Assembly (NCBI GenBank): GCA_963277665.1
Contig: OY728166.1
Span: 546,217,219 to 546,281,218 of the forward strand
DNA: 64,000 nt
Direction: 5' to 3'
DNA from: Viscum album
Lineage: Eukaryota > Streptophyta > Magnoliopsida > Santalales > Viscaceae
The position numbers and the translations under genes are program-made. The notes under the pieces are model-generated. The model saw only the letters and a list, made by a program, of their open reading frames with translations, ran no database searches and was not told the origin of the DNA. This document shows positions 1 through 12,400 of the stretch, piece by piece (positions within the stretch are counted from its first letter, which is position 1; the number at the start of each line of letters is the position of its first letter).

Positions 1-2052
1 AATCACTGCGCGTTTGTACGTACGGAATACCGTCTCCACGCCGTGGTGTAATCAGTTTTTCCACCACCACCTTACTTGGATGAGTATAATGGTGTAAATA
101 ATGAAAATAACGGATTATTATAAAATCATATGAATTCTAATATACTATATCATCCACTCCAATTCCATTCAATAAATATGGGAATGATATCATCGCTCAT
201 GCGTACGTACGGAGTACTGTCTCCACGACGCGATGAGAATCATTCTCCATGTTAACCATTCATGAATGATAATAAAGTATATATAATAATTAATCATGAA
301 ATATATTACATAATAATTATACTGGATTTATGTATTTATATATGTATGTCATCTACTTAATTCAATTAAATTCAATAAGAAAACGAAAATAGTGTTCATG
401 CGTACGTACGACCTACCGTCTCCATGAACGGTGTATTTAATTCCATTTATCCATCCATCATATATATATGTATATACTGAATATATATTATATATAAATC
501 ATTTTTTATATTCTGTAAGTAAGTAAATCTGGATATAAGTAATAAAATCAAGAACAACAATTCGAAACATGTACTATAAATAAAACAATTTTACCCAAAA
601 AGATTCTTTAACCAGGAATTTACAAAAGAACGGGTAATATACAGTCAGAAGTGAAACATTTATTACATCATATCAATGAATATTATTCTTTAATAAGTCA
701 ATGACATTATTTAAATCATTATATAGCTGGTTCGGATACGTACGAAGCATATCAGACCTAAGGTAAGGGATAATTTTGCAAGTCTCATTTTTATCCGAGA
801 TTGCTTATACGTAAGTATTTTCTGGTGTTATTGTTATCATCCATGTATATTTTTTCTAAAAGTGTTTTTATGTATGTTTAATTTCGTTTTTACCCATTTG
901 AATTAACTACATGGTATGTAAGGAATCTTTCTTTTGATTATGTTACGAGGTACTTTTTTTACTTTTCTGACAAAAGTATGAGGACAATTTTTTTTAACAT
1001 ATATGGCATGAAAGGATTTTTATGTTTTTATAAAGCTTTATTTTCATGAAGCTTCCTCTAAATGATTTCATGACTATTTTAAGGAAAATATGTTTCTTTT
1101 AAATTTTTTTAACGTTTTGTGAAATGAATTTGATTTTGAAGAAGAACGGATATTTTCTTCAAGAATTTAGTTCTAATGTTTTATCAAAACCATTTTCCAT
1201 CTAAGATGACATTATTTCATATGTGTATGTTTTAAGTATAATGTCTAAATGATTTACATGGTTTCAATTTTCTTATTATGAAATATCCATTTGTTTTATA
1301 TGGATTATGTGATAATGGGATGGTGTTTATGAAACCCATTTTATTCGTTGGGTTATGATGAATGTTTCAAGTTTATTTTAGGGAACAAGTAAGAATGATT
1401 TCAATATAAGACTGGTGGGAACTATATCTCCCTCAAATTCATTGGGTAAATAAAATATCTCATGAGATAGATATAGATGGAATGGTAAGTTAATCCGGTT
1501 CAGTGATACAGGACTGGAACGAGGAGTGAACTCGATTTAGAAAGGGACATTGTCCACTAAGATGGTCTTGGCAGCAATGCCTTGGATACTATGGAAATCA
1601 TAAAATGTGCTGAATGGTTGACACAATTACATGATTTATTCGCATTATATTTTATCAATATTGATGTTCCTTTATGATATATTCCTTACGTACTTCCAAA
1701 ATTTATGTCTTTGCTCAAGAATTTGATGTTTAGATTTTATATTTAAGCTTTTGCATTCAAATGTTTATGGATTGCTTTATGTTCTCTATGGTTACCCTTA
1801 CTGAGCATTTGAGCTCACCCTTTTTATGTTTTCTTTTCCCCGGGATATAAAGAAAGGTTTTAGGTAAGAAAACAAAAGGGGAAGATATTTGTGGGAGAAG
1901 TTGATGATCTTTCACCACGATTAGAAGATTAAATTTCGAGTTTCCAAAGACACTAAACTATTACGGTCCTTGTGTGTCTGTGTTTGTTATATATTATGTA
2001 TTAATCAAAATTAATGTAATGTCCATGTACGTCAATCTTTGGGTCTCTAAAA
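1..2052 (+). repeat. 5' LTR of element 1, rear part
   Basis: Matches the rear half of the LTR at 4309-8336. It holds three copies of the periodic site (TACCGTCTCCACG-like, starting at 28, 215 and 414), the palindrome TATCTCATGAGATA at 1457-1470, and a CTTACTGAGC plus pyrimidine tract ending CCCCGG at 1837-1843. At that last place the other LTRs have CCCCAG, so an acceptor-like AG has been lost here. The LTR ends just before the primer site. No promoter is visible because the front half is outside the window. Confidence 0.85.
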
Positions 2053-2053
2053 T

Positions 2054-2065
2054 TGGTATTAGAGG
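2054..2065 (+). other. Primer-binding site of element 1 (tRNA-iMet type, degenerate)
   Basis: TGGTATTAGAGG lies right after the LTR end. It differs by one base from TGGTATCAGAGG at the same place in element B, which is complementary to the 3' end of plant initiator methionine tRNA. It would prime minus-strand DNA synthesis. Confidence 0.75.
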
Positions 2066-2293
2066 AAATGTTTAGTTAATCTTTGGAATCTAGGATGCCA
2101 AAACTGTAGTGAAATCCCAAGAGATATTTCTAAGGTATGTCTAGGGATGTCCCTAACGTTAAATATAAGTATAGGCTATAGTCCTATAATTATGGTAACA
2201 ATCTTATAATTTAACCTAAGATGTTAGATATTTAAGTTAATCCACCTTGATTATGATTTTGGCCTCTCAAACTATTTTTTTGGGTTTTAGAAA

Positions 2294-2745
2294 ATGGCTA
2301 GGAATGGGAAGATTCACGATAATGGAGGATATGATGGACAATGGAATGATATTTTTCATGGGAAACCGAATGAAATTGGATCTGGAGATCCACATATCGT
2401 TATTATGCCTAATTTGGAATCTCATAATATGATCAATAATCTCAACTTTTATATGTTTCCCGACTCAGCTAATAAGAGAAATATGGAGTTTCATGATGAT
2501 CATAGTGGAATGAAAGTTCAATTTCTCTCATTTAATCATGTGGGAAGAGGCATCAAGGAGAATGTTTCAAAGGAATATGAAGATGATTTGGGTGTGGAAA
2601 AGAAGGACACAAATCCAGTAAGTGCAAAGGAAAAGATTCAGTTAACACCATGGAGAAGGACAATAGTATTACTACGACATCAACAATGATTAAATGTTTT
2701 AAATGTGTAATTTATGGGCATTATACAAACCAATTCCCTATGGGA
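2294..2745 (+). pseudogene. gag remnant of element 1 (start and broken zinc knuckle)
   Basis: The open frame 2294-2689 starts MARNGK, at the same place relative to the primer site and the same TTTTAG|AAAATGGC context as the gag starts of elements B (25993) and A (42220). The 131-residue product lacks the conserved capsid segment seen in A and B (AEQWISS and the QWW region). Immediately after the stop, in another frame, positions 2689-2745 read as a CX2CX4HX4 zinc knuckle whose last cysteine is phenylalanine. So this is a gag with most of its middle missing and a frameshift before the nucleocapsid. Identity rests on position and the knuckle, not on strong sequence similarity. Confidence 0.55.
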
Positions 2746-3500
2746 AAATCTCATGATGAGAATCATCATGTTCATATGGGTAGTATTTAGTTGGATGATG
2801 ATGAGGAGACTACAAATGATATATGATATGAAATAAGTGTTTATGATTGGCCAATGGTTTAATAAGGCAGTGGAATGATTGCATGTTTAACAAGAGTTAT
2901 GTTGTATAGGTAATTTAATGGTACTATGGAATAAAGAAACATCTAGGGATTGTTACACTATTGTTTTTCCTAAAGTATTTGAAAGTATATGTTGAATGGT
3001 ACCGATAACCATGAAAGGATATTCAGATATTTTTGGAAAGAATATGATATGCACATAATGAATAGATAAGGAGAAAATAATATGTTTGATAGTATTCAGT
3101 AGCTCATGATTGATATAAGGACTAAGTGATATCATGGTTTGAGTATATAGAATTTTGGTGATATTGGTATGTGGAAAGTGTTAACTTTTAACTGTATTCA
3201 TGTTTTCACTAAGGTTCAATGGGTATTCATTTTTCAAGAGAATACATGATTAAGGCCTTCGAATGTTTGGAATGTGACCAACAAGATATATCGTATGATA
3301 TATGGGGGATAAATGATGGTATTCACGTACTTGTTATGTTACCTATCAAGTAATCATTTTCTTTACACTATGAGATTGGACAAAAGTATATTCAATAAGC
3401 TTAAAGGTTGGAATGTATTAATTTGGACATCAGATAGAATTGTTTAAGGCTAGAACTTTTTCAATATTATTGATGGAATGTTATAATAATGTATTTTTAG
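2746..3500 (+). other. Degenerate internal region of element 1
   Basis: No open frame of interest and no retroviral catalytic motif found. Its location between the gag remnant and the 3' LTR suggests decayed or replaced pol sequence, but I cannot align it with pol of A or B. Confidence 0.5.
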
Positions 3501-3624
3501 AAAAAAAGGACAACCTGTAGGATGGGCGACAACCCGTCGCGTCGGACAAGGCTGTGGGAATTGAACCCACAACTGAAGTGAGACATGCCTTTAATGCCTA
3601 TCGCTGGCCTACATGAAGTCTCTG
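3501..3624 (-). mobile_element. Au-like SINE (tRNA-derived)
   Basis: On the minus strand there is a tRNA-like RNA polymerase III promoter: a box A-like segment GGCCAGCGATAGGC (plus 3596-3609) and box B GTTCAATTCCC (plus 3556-3566). Box B sits in a self-pairing GTGGG...CCCAC T-arm. About 45 bases further the unit ends in a run of T (plus A-run 3501-3507), as plant Au SINEs do. Its GC content stands out sharply from the surroundings. A candidate short target duplication is TTTAG at 3496-3500 and 3625-3629, which is weak. There is no acceptor stem or anticodon arm of a real tRNA. It was inserted into the interior of element 1. Confidence 0.7.
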
Positions 3625-4293
3625 TTTAGTAGAAACCAGTTTTATTATATTATGCAGTATGATATTTGAAGTATAAGTCCATTTTAGGAACCATAAATGA
3701 TTAATCTCACTATAGATGGATTTATGGATTTTTGATAACTGTTTCTAACCTTTTGATTAAGATAGATGGAATGACCCATCATTCTATAACATGATATGCT
3801 AACACTTCATGAATGAAAAATTCAATTTCATTTCATTAAGAGATAAAGTGGAAATTGTCCATGGAATGACCAATGGTGAGACTGTACCAAAATCAAGAAA
3901 GTATTTCTTCTAATTCCAATTTTTTCAACTTTAGGGAAATGATCTTGAAAACAAAAAATGTTGTCCTAGTGCCCTTATATCCGATGAATCAGATGGTACC
4001 TTAGATCATCACAAATATATGGCTTTGTGATTGTTGGCTTTTTCATATCAATGTTCTCTACCACTCTCCATCAGAACATGATAGTTATATTTCACTTCCA
4101 TATCCCTATTTTCACATATGTTCTCTTATGTGGAAACCCAGGGATTAGTTAATTTTGGTAAAAGTTATGTTTCATACCATAGATTTTAATGATTTGTTTT
4201 TGAATTACTTTTTACGATGTGGGTTTTTATTAAATACACTATCGAGTAGTAAACCATTTATAACCCCAACGAATTTTGAGGGAAAAATTCATT
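3625..4293 (+). other. Degenerate 3' internal region of element 1
   Basis: No coding potential recognised. The last 40 bases contain a remnant of a pre-PPT block (GAATTTTGAGGGAAAAATTC) that corresponds to AATTTCGGGGACGAAATTTC before the purine tract of element A, confirming chromovirus ancestry. Confidence 0.5.
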
Positions 4294-4308
4294 TTAAGGG
4301 GGGTAGAA
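4294..4308 (+). other. Polypurine tract of element 1
   Basis: TTAAGGGGGGTAGAA lies immediately upstream of the LTR start TGTAACACCCCG. It corresponds to TTAAGGGGGGAAGAA in element A and AAAAGAGGGGAGAA in element B. It would prime plus-strand synthesis; one T interrupts it. Confidence 0.8.
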
Positions 4309-5946
4309 TGTAACACCCCGAGATTTTATGAAAAATATTCTTTTTAAATTTTATTGATGTCTTGTGTTGTACACTAAACCAAAAGGATCTTGTACTATAC
4401 ACATCCCTAACTTGTCTTGCATTACATGCAATCGCAACCTTCTAAAATAGCGTGTGTTATACGCAATACTGAGATTCACTAAACAAAGATATGTTATATA
4501 AACTAGCCGTTATGAATAGTGATGCCCATATTTTAAAATTTTATAAATTTTTTATTTTGAAATGAACTTCAGTTTTGGATTCAGAATATTTAAATTATCC
4601 TATGGTGAATTTTTGGTATTTTTCTAAAAACATTCAATTTTTGATGAATAGTGAAAACACTGGGTTACTATTTAAAAACTGACATTTTATTTAAATAAAT
4701 ATTTATTTTATTTAAAATTATTTTATATCAATATTGATATTCAATACCTATATATGGTCAATGTAATTCATTGGAGTCATTTTATAATAATTTTAGAAAT
4801 ATAAAAATTTTATTAAACTTTTCACCGTCTTTTACCCAACTCCTACGAGAATTTGGAAATTCACATAAAACATAATTTTACCACTTCTGTGAGTGGAATT
4901 TGAAAAATTATAAAGACATGGTTAATATTAAGGACTAAAATGTGGTTCAATGAGTTGAAAATAATTTTTGGTGAATAGTAACTTTTTACTTTTTTTACCA
5001 CGGTTAAAAGTTAATAGGGTAATTAAGGGCAAAAATGATATTATTATTAATCTATCACATGTAATAATTCTATTGGATAAGTGTAATTCAACCAAAAAAA
5101 ACTTTAGAAATAAAATATGACCACTTAGGTCCACTTGGATTAGATTAGGACATTTATTATTAATTTATTTAAAGAATGGTTAAAATAGTTAAAATCAACG
5201 TTTATTAACTAAAACATTTTTAATATTGGTTTATACAAAATATAAATTACACTATAAATATTAATTAGAAATATAACAATATTTCCTACATAATGGTATT
5301 TTATATATGATTTTTATAATTTAATGATTTAATTTATTTATGACAGAATGATGATGCAGTAATTATCTTATTAATGAAATATTTACATAATTGATGTTAT
5401 AAATAACCAAATAAATGTAATTTGAGACTTTTTATGAATTGAAAAAAATTTGTAGGTTAATATTACATTTTAGTATTTATTAATTAAATTTTTTTGAACT
5501 AATCATGCTGTTATGATTTTCAAAAAAATAAATTACCAAATAGTGTCTAAATTGACATAAAATAGTTTTTAAAACATATATTTTCACATTAATCATTATT
5601 ATATTCCTAAAAATCTAAGGTTCGGCCAAGATACTTATATCATGATAGGTGTATCATTAACGGACCACTTGGGGATCTCTTGGATGTATATGGTATGTTT
5701 ATTAACTGTATAATATAAAAATACAAAGTGACATGGTAAATTTCATTCTAATTAACTAAGAGTTAAAACTAAATGATAAGGTTAATATAATGACCCAAAC
5801 CTATAAAAAATTTATTTTTTTGCGAGGATTTCGACCCATATCCACCTTAGATTCGAAATAAATCAATTTGGAGCTAATAAAAACCAAATATGACTTTATT
5901 ATAAAATAATATTTTAAGTTTTTCCAAAGGCGCCCCTCTCCTCCCT

Positions 5947-5954
5947 TATAAAAA
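5947..5954 (+). promoter_or_regulatory. TATA box of element 1 LTR
   Basis: TATAAAAA preceded by the block TTTTCCAAAGGCGCCCC, which also precedes the TATA boxes of both element B LTRs. It lies about 170 bases before the conserved donor-like site. Confidence 0.65.
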
Positions 5955-6119
5955 GGGCACCCCTTCCATCATTTCTTCACTCCCTTTTGAGCCTTGAGGC
6001 TCGGAAAACACCTGAACTTTTCTCTTCTCCACTTAGAAACATTCTGGTGGTTCTGGACTTCTCAAAAGACCAACTCTGCTTCCTTAAGAGAAGGCATAAA
6101 AAGGTGCGTCGAAGAAGAG

Positions 6120-8128
6120 GTAATCTCTTCTTCTGATTCTTTCATGTTTCTTTCTTCTTATACGTCCTCTTATTTAGTTGTTCCATTATAAAGTAATAAC
6201 ATCTGTATTACTTAAATACTTATATGTTATTATAAATATGAAACAATCGCATTTCACCTTCTATCCATCATACGGAAAACGAAATCACCGCGCGTGCGTA
6301 TGTATGGAATACCCTCTCCACGATGTGGTGTAATCTGTTTTTCCACCACCACCTTACTTGGATGGGTATAATGGTGTAAATAATCGAAATATATGATTAT
6401 TATAACATCAGAATGATTCTAATATATTATATCATCCACTCCAATTCCATTCAATAAATATGGGAATGATATCATCGCTCGTGCGTACTTACGAACTACC
6501 GTCTCCAAGACACGATGATATTCATTCTCCATGTTAACCATTCATGAATGATTATAAAGTATATATAATAAATAATTATGAAATATATTAAATAATAATG
6601 ATACTGGATATATTCATATATATATGTATGTCATATACATAATTCCATTCAATTCAATTAGGAAACTAAAATAGCGTTCATGCGTACGTACATCCTACCG
6701 TCGCGATGAATGGTGTATTTCATTTCATTTATCGATCTATCATATATATATGTATATACTAAATATAAATTATATATAAATGATGTTTTATATTATGGAA
6801 TTAATTAAATTAGGATATAAGTAATAATATTAAGAACAACAAGTCCAAACATGTACGATAAATAAAATGATTTTACCCAAAACGCTGCTTTAACATGGAA
6901 TTTACAAAAGAACGGGTAATATAATGTCATAAGTGAACAATTTATGGCCTAATAACAATGAATATGATTCTTTAATAAGTCAATGACATTATTTAAATCA
7001 TTATACAAGAGTTTCAGATATGTATGAAGCATATCGGGCCTAAGGTAAGGGATAATTGTACAAATCTCATTTTTATCCGAGATTGGTTATACGTAAGTAT
7101 TTATTTGGGTTATTGTTATCATCCATGTCCATTTAATTCTAAAATTTTTTTATGTATGTTTAATTTCATTTTTACCCATTTTAAATTTTACTACATGGTA
7201 TGTAAGGAATCTTTCTTTTGTTTACGTTATGAGGTACGTTTTTGACTTTTCTGACAATAGTACGAGGAGAATGTTTTTCTAACTTATACGGCATGAAAGG
7301 ATTTTTACGGTTTTATAATCCCTTATTTTCATGAAGCTTCCTCGAAAATATTTCATTACTATTTTAAACAAAATCCTTTTCTTTTAAAATTTTATGATGT
7401 TTTTTGTAAAGAAATTGATTTTGAAGAAGAAAGGATATTTTCCTCAAGAATTCATTTCAAATGTTTTATCAAAACCATTTTCCATATAAGATGACATTAT
7501 TTCATATGTGTATGTTTCATGTATAATGTCTCTATGATTTACATGGTTTCACTTTTCATATGATGAAACTTCCATTTTTTTATATTAATTATTTGATGAT
7601 GTGATGATGTTTATGAAACTAATTTTATTCTCTAGGTTATGATGAATGTTTCAAGTTTATTTTGTGGCACAAGTAAGAATGATTTAATTATGAGATGTGT
7701 GAGACCTATATCTCCCTCCAATGCATTGGGTAAAGATTTATATCTCATGAGATAGACATGGCTGGAATGGTAAGTTAATCCGGTTCAATTATACAGGACT
7801 GGAACGCGTAGTAAACTCGATCTAGAAAGTGACTTTGTCCACTAAGATTGTCTTGGAAGTAATGCCTTGGATACTATGGAAATCCTAACAAGTGCTGAAT
7901 TGTTTCCAATATTACATGATTTATTCCCATTCTATTTTATCAATATTGACGTTCCTTTATGATATATTCCTTACATACGTCCAAGATTTATGTCTTTGCT
8001 CAAGATTTTGATGTTTAGATTTTATGTTCAAGATTTTTCATTCAAATGTCGATGGATTGTTTTATGTTCTCTATTCTTACCCTTACTACGCATTTGATCT
8101 CACCCTTTTTATGTTTTCTTTTCCCCAG
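6120..8128 (+). other. Candidate leader intron within the 3' LTR of element 1
   Basis: Donor-like AGAG|GTAAT at 6120 and acceptor-like TTTTCCCCAG at 8128, with a possible branch site CTTACTA at 8082-8088, would define a 2009-base intron. Equivalent sites are found at the same relative positions in the LTRs at 14935, 21727, 38907, 46762 and, in part, 55446. Inferred by eye; no transcript evidence. Confidence 0.45.
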
Positions 8129-8337
8129 GATATAAAGGATGGTTTTACGTAAGAAAACAAAAGAGGGATATCTTTATGGGAGAAGTTGAAGATCTTTCAC
8201 CAGGATTAGATGATTAAATTCTGAGTTTCCAAAGACACTAAACTATTACGGTTCTGGTGTGTCTGTGTTTGTTATTTATTAAGTACTCTTCAAAAGTAAT
8301 GTAATGTCCATGTACGTCATGATTTGGGTCTCAACAT

Positions 8338-9267
8338 GTAAGGATCATTGTTGAGTTGGATATGGTTGTTAAACTCCCAGAGACGATCATCTTCAATGGG
8401 AATGACTACAGAACTGAAATCAAGGTTGAAGTTGATCATATTCCGGCATATTGTGAGCTTTGTAAAATAGTTGGCCACTCTCTATTGAAATGTTGGGTGG
8501 TTAAAAGCCCGGTTGGGCAACCTCTGGTGGATGGTTGTACTGAAATCAGGAGGTGTAAAAACAATGGTCTTTCACATCATATTCTTGATCCTCTATGGAA
8601 TATGGCTGAACTCTGGGTAAAAAATCCATCATTTATGGGTGATGGTTCCAGCACCTGGGCTGATCAAGTGGAGGAGGAATATCTTCTCTCCGCCAATCTG
8701 AGCATTATTTATACTATTGAAAGGTATATGATAGAGGAATGTATGTGATGTTTTCTAGATATTTTTCCACTGTGTGTTATATATGTTGAACCTAGACAAC
8801 CTCAAATGTTTTATCCTAGTGAGACATCAGGTTCTACTCATCAGCCATAGACAGTTAGTAATACTTCATCTCTGAAGGCAGTTATGAGTGGCAATATCCT
8901 TGACGGTCTGAATGATCTCAAGTTGGTTTATACTAAGTCTAACTTGCCAAATATTGCAGTCCAACATCATGTTGGTGCTGAATCTCAGGCTATTCTTCTG
9001 GCTAGAGAAGCAGGTTTGTCATTGATTCCAATTCTAATTAACTCTTATGAAAACACAGTGGTTTTTCACACACCACCGGTTCATACATTGAGTAGTTTTA
9101 TTTCTAATGATACTACAATAGTAAATTCTGGTTCATTAAATGATGTTCCAGTGGACAACATTTTTATAGCAGCAGTGGACACACTGCCTATTCAAGTTCT
9201 GTCCAATGAAACTAGGATTTTGAATAACACCAAGGATGAAATTGCTGGTTTATGGATTCACCCTTGA
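8338..9267 (+). pseudogene. LINE ORF1 (gag-like, zinc knuckle), partial
   Basis: The frame through 8356-8748 is open from the LTR junction at about 8338 and has the typical plant L1 ORF1 C-terminal pattern: a segment resembling the RIIVELD strand of the DUF4283-type domain, then CX2CX4HX4C (C at residue 33 to C at residue 46 of the 8356 frame, bases 8452-8493). A TGA at 8746-8748 interrupts it. A further open stretch, 8884-9267, is probably the low-complexity ORF1 tail, which I assign only by position. The product would bind LINE RNA. Its N-terminal half is absent. Confidence 0.7.
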
Positions 9268-9455
9268 GTGTTCCACCTACTGTTTCAATTTCTTAGGACA
9301 ATTTAGGTTCCAATAATAGCCCCTGTTTCTTTTTTGAGTAAACAGGTTTCGATGAACTATCCGAGATCATCTCCAAATCTTCAAAGATCTAAGCGGAGGA
9401 GAGGTTCGGGTGGTTATAAGAACAAAAAGAGGGGATCTTTTCACAAATCCAGGTG

Positions 9456-12400
9456 ACTTTTATGGATGTTTTATTTTGTAACTGTCATGGTATCAAAAAT
9501 CCTGATACCCTTTCTATCTTTAAAATAAATCTTTTTACTCATAGACCAAAACATTTTTTATTGGCTAATGGAAAAGTTAATTTCTCTTTGAAATATCAAT
9601 GTTAATGTGTGTATGGTTATAATTTACTTGGTTCTTATAAGAATATGGTGAGTGCTGACTCTCTTTCGGATTTCTATAATAGTTCTTTACAAAATGTCAA
9701 GTCCTATAAGTTTTTGGATCAAATTTTAACACATGATTTTAATCTTGATGGTTTTCATGTGTTTTTCTCTATGATTTATGCAAAAATAGATATCAAGATC
9801 GTAGGCCTCTTTGGACTGATCTTTTAGATTTACCTATCATTATGCAAGACCCCTAGTTGGTTTTCGAGGACATTAATTCTATCCTCTCTCCTGGTGAAAA
9901 AATTGGTTCCTCTCACTCCCTCATTTCCCCTAGGGAATTTAGAGCTTATCTTGATGTTTGCGCTCTAATTGAAATCATCTTGCTAGGAGCCAAATACACT
10001 AGGTATCTGAGACATTAAAATAGGGTCGTCGCTTAGAAATTCGATAGGGCCTTTACTAATCTTTTTGCACTGGAAAAGTGGGATACCATATACAGTATCA
10101 CCAAGGAAAAACTAAATTCATACCATCATCATATTCTTGTCAGCATTTTCTCCAAGAGGCTGAAATCCATTACCCCTTAAAATTAAATAATGCTGGGGTT
10201 GTCGATCCAGAGTGATCCAAGCTAATTTCTGATTGTTAGAGCACGATGAGCCATCAATTTGGTGCCTTTACTTGTATTAATAAGCTTATGAATCTAAAAC
10301 AGTGTCTAAAATGTTGGTGTAAGGATAAATCTAACCAAATGGACAAAGATATCATCACCCATGAAAAAATTCTTATGAAGATTCACACTATCTCTACCAA
10401 CTCTGATCTTTCTATTGATCCTCAAAATGAAATCCATATCTCGGGAAAGCTCAACTCTCTTCTATTGCTTAAATATAACTTGAGAAAGCATGTTTTTAAA
10501 GCTATGTGGCTTGCAGATGATGATAGGAACACTAAGTTTTACAATTCCCTGCAAATAATCTAAAAGGTCAATAGGCTGCTATCCATTCTCACGGTCAATG
10601 ACTCCATATTGGACTCTACGGCTGCCATTACCAATCATGTGGTTTTTTATTTTGAAAATATTTTCAGTGGTTCACACATTAATAAGGACCTTCTTCCTGA
10701 GTTCATCCCGGTCTTAGTGAATGGTGCGGAAAATTTTACTCTTCTGATCATTCATCTTGATCATGAGATCAAAAGCACAGTCTTTAGAATCAACTGGGAT
10801 AGTGCCCTGGGACCTGATGGTTTCAACAATGGCTTCTATAAACAATTCTGCGAGATCGTCAATGTTGATGTTTGTAATATTGTCAGATCCTTTTTTGTGC
10901 ATGGATTCCTCCCTCATGGTTTCCATGCGCAATTCCTTAAATTAATCCCCAAAGTGTACAATTCCATTGAAATCCACCTTTTCAAGCATATTTCCCTCTT
11001 CAGATCCCTCTACAAAATCATCACTAAACATCTTTCCAACCAGCTCACTTCTATTTGTAATAAAATCATATCTTGGAATTAGTTTGGTTTCATCAAGGGA
11101 AGGTCTATCCAAGAATGAATTTGTCTTGACTATGAATGCACCAACTCTTTAAACAAAAAAAACCATAGGAGGAAAAATTTCATAAAACTTGACATTAAGA
11201 AGGATTTTGATACTATAAATTGGGGTTTCATATTTAAAGTTCTCCGAGCTTTTGGTTTTAATAATTCCTTCATTAGTAGAATAAACACCTTATTATATTC
11301 AGTCAAAATCTCCATTCTTATTAATGGTACTCCTAAAGGCTATTTTAAATTCAACAAGGGTGTCAGACATGGTGATCCCTTATCAGCCATTCTTTTTTCC
11401 ATCACAGAGGATTACCTGAGTAGATTAATTTCTAGAATTTTGGATCAAAACAAGCAAAAACCTATTCAATCATCCAAAAATATTACTGTTCTAATGCATC
11501 TTTTATACGCTAATGACATTATTCTTTTCTTGAAAGTTGGAAAACGAAACGTTCAAACTCTAAAAAATGCATTATCTCATTACGAAGATGTCTCTGGTTA
11601 ATCTAAAAGTTGGAACAAATCCTTTGTCTCTTTTGGGAAAATGATTACGCCTAATAGAAAAAATAACATCATAAAAAATCTATGCATCAAAGAAGGATCC
11701 TTCCCTTTCATCTACCTGGAGGGTCCCATTTTTTGGGGAAGACCTAAGCCTTTTTATATCAACTAGATTGTGTACCAGGTTATCCATCAACTTTATTCCT
11801 TGATGGGAAATCCCTATCCATGGCCGGAAGAGTTTGTCTTGATAAATCTACCATTATTTCTATAATGGTTTATTTCATGATGATCTATAGATGGACTAAC
11901 AGTATTATAAAAAATTTATACACTAGAAATTTTTATTGGTCTTGTAGCATTCTAGTTATGAATCCTGTCACCATTTCCTGGTACAACTGTTGCACCCCTC
12001 TAGAGAAGGGTGGTATGGGAATTTAAAATCTCAAGCTCTTTAATAGGCCCCTTAAATCCATGTATACTTGGAATTTCATTCATAGTTCATCTGACTTCCT
12101 TTCCTTCCTCAAGAATAGGTTCCTCATGAATCATAAGAATGGTAATTTGAATTATGTGATCTCTTCGATCTGGCCTTCCATCAGACTTTCTTTCGCTACC
12201 ACAATGAATAATTCTTGATGGATGGTTACCGTTAAATCATCCATGACTTTTGGTTGGATAATTGAACTGGCACCTCCCTGCTCTCTATGTTATCTCTTAA
12301 TTCCCCATACTAACACCAATTTTTCCATTAAATATGTGATGCAATATAATGTTTCCAATCTTATTGATAACATCTTGAATTTGGTTGACAATTATACTTT

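Larger units (their letters stand above)
1..8336 (+). mobile_element. Gypsy element 1: LARD-like LTR retrotransposon, left edge outside window
   Basis: Positions 1-2052 and 6284-8336 are the same sequence in the same order (shared blocks include the GTACGTACG sites, the CTCATGAG palindrome and the pyrimidine-rich CCCC(A/G)G site), so they are the ends of two direct LTRs. A degenerate initiator-Met primer site follows the left LTR and a purine tract precedes the right LTR. The internal part is only about 2.26 kb, with a gag remnant and no recognisable protease, RT or integrase, while each LTR is about 4 kb. This long-LTR, short-interior shape fits a LARD (large retrotransposon derivative) mobilised in trans by a Tekay-like chromovirus. 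Its left boundary and target duplication lie outside the window. Confidence 0.85.
4309..8336 (+). repeat. 3' LTR of element 1 (complete, about 4.03 kb)
   Basis: Starts TGTAACACCCCG and ends TCTCAACA, giving TG...CA ends. In order it holds TGAATAGT octamers in U3 (about 4513, 4643 and 4970), TATAAAAA at 5947-5954, a short leader with donor-like GAAGAAGAGGTAAT at 6112-6125, three periodic TACC sites (6310, 6497, 6696; steps 187 and 199), the CCAATGCATTGGG / TATCTCATGAGATA block near 7719-7754, and CTTACTA with a pyrimidine-rich CCCCAG acceptor-like site ending at 8128. Several short ORFs fall inside it; none resembles a protein I know. Confidence 0.88.

Noticed and set aside
3540..3612. Possible tRNA gene on the minus strand
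   Set aside because: Only box A, box B and a T-arm are present; no anticodon arm or acceptor stem can be drawn, and a T-run SINE tail follows.
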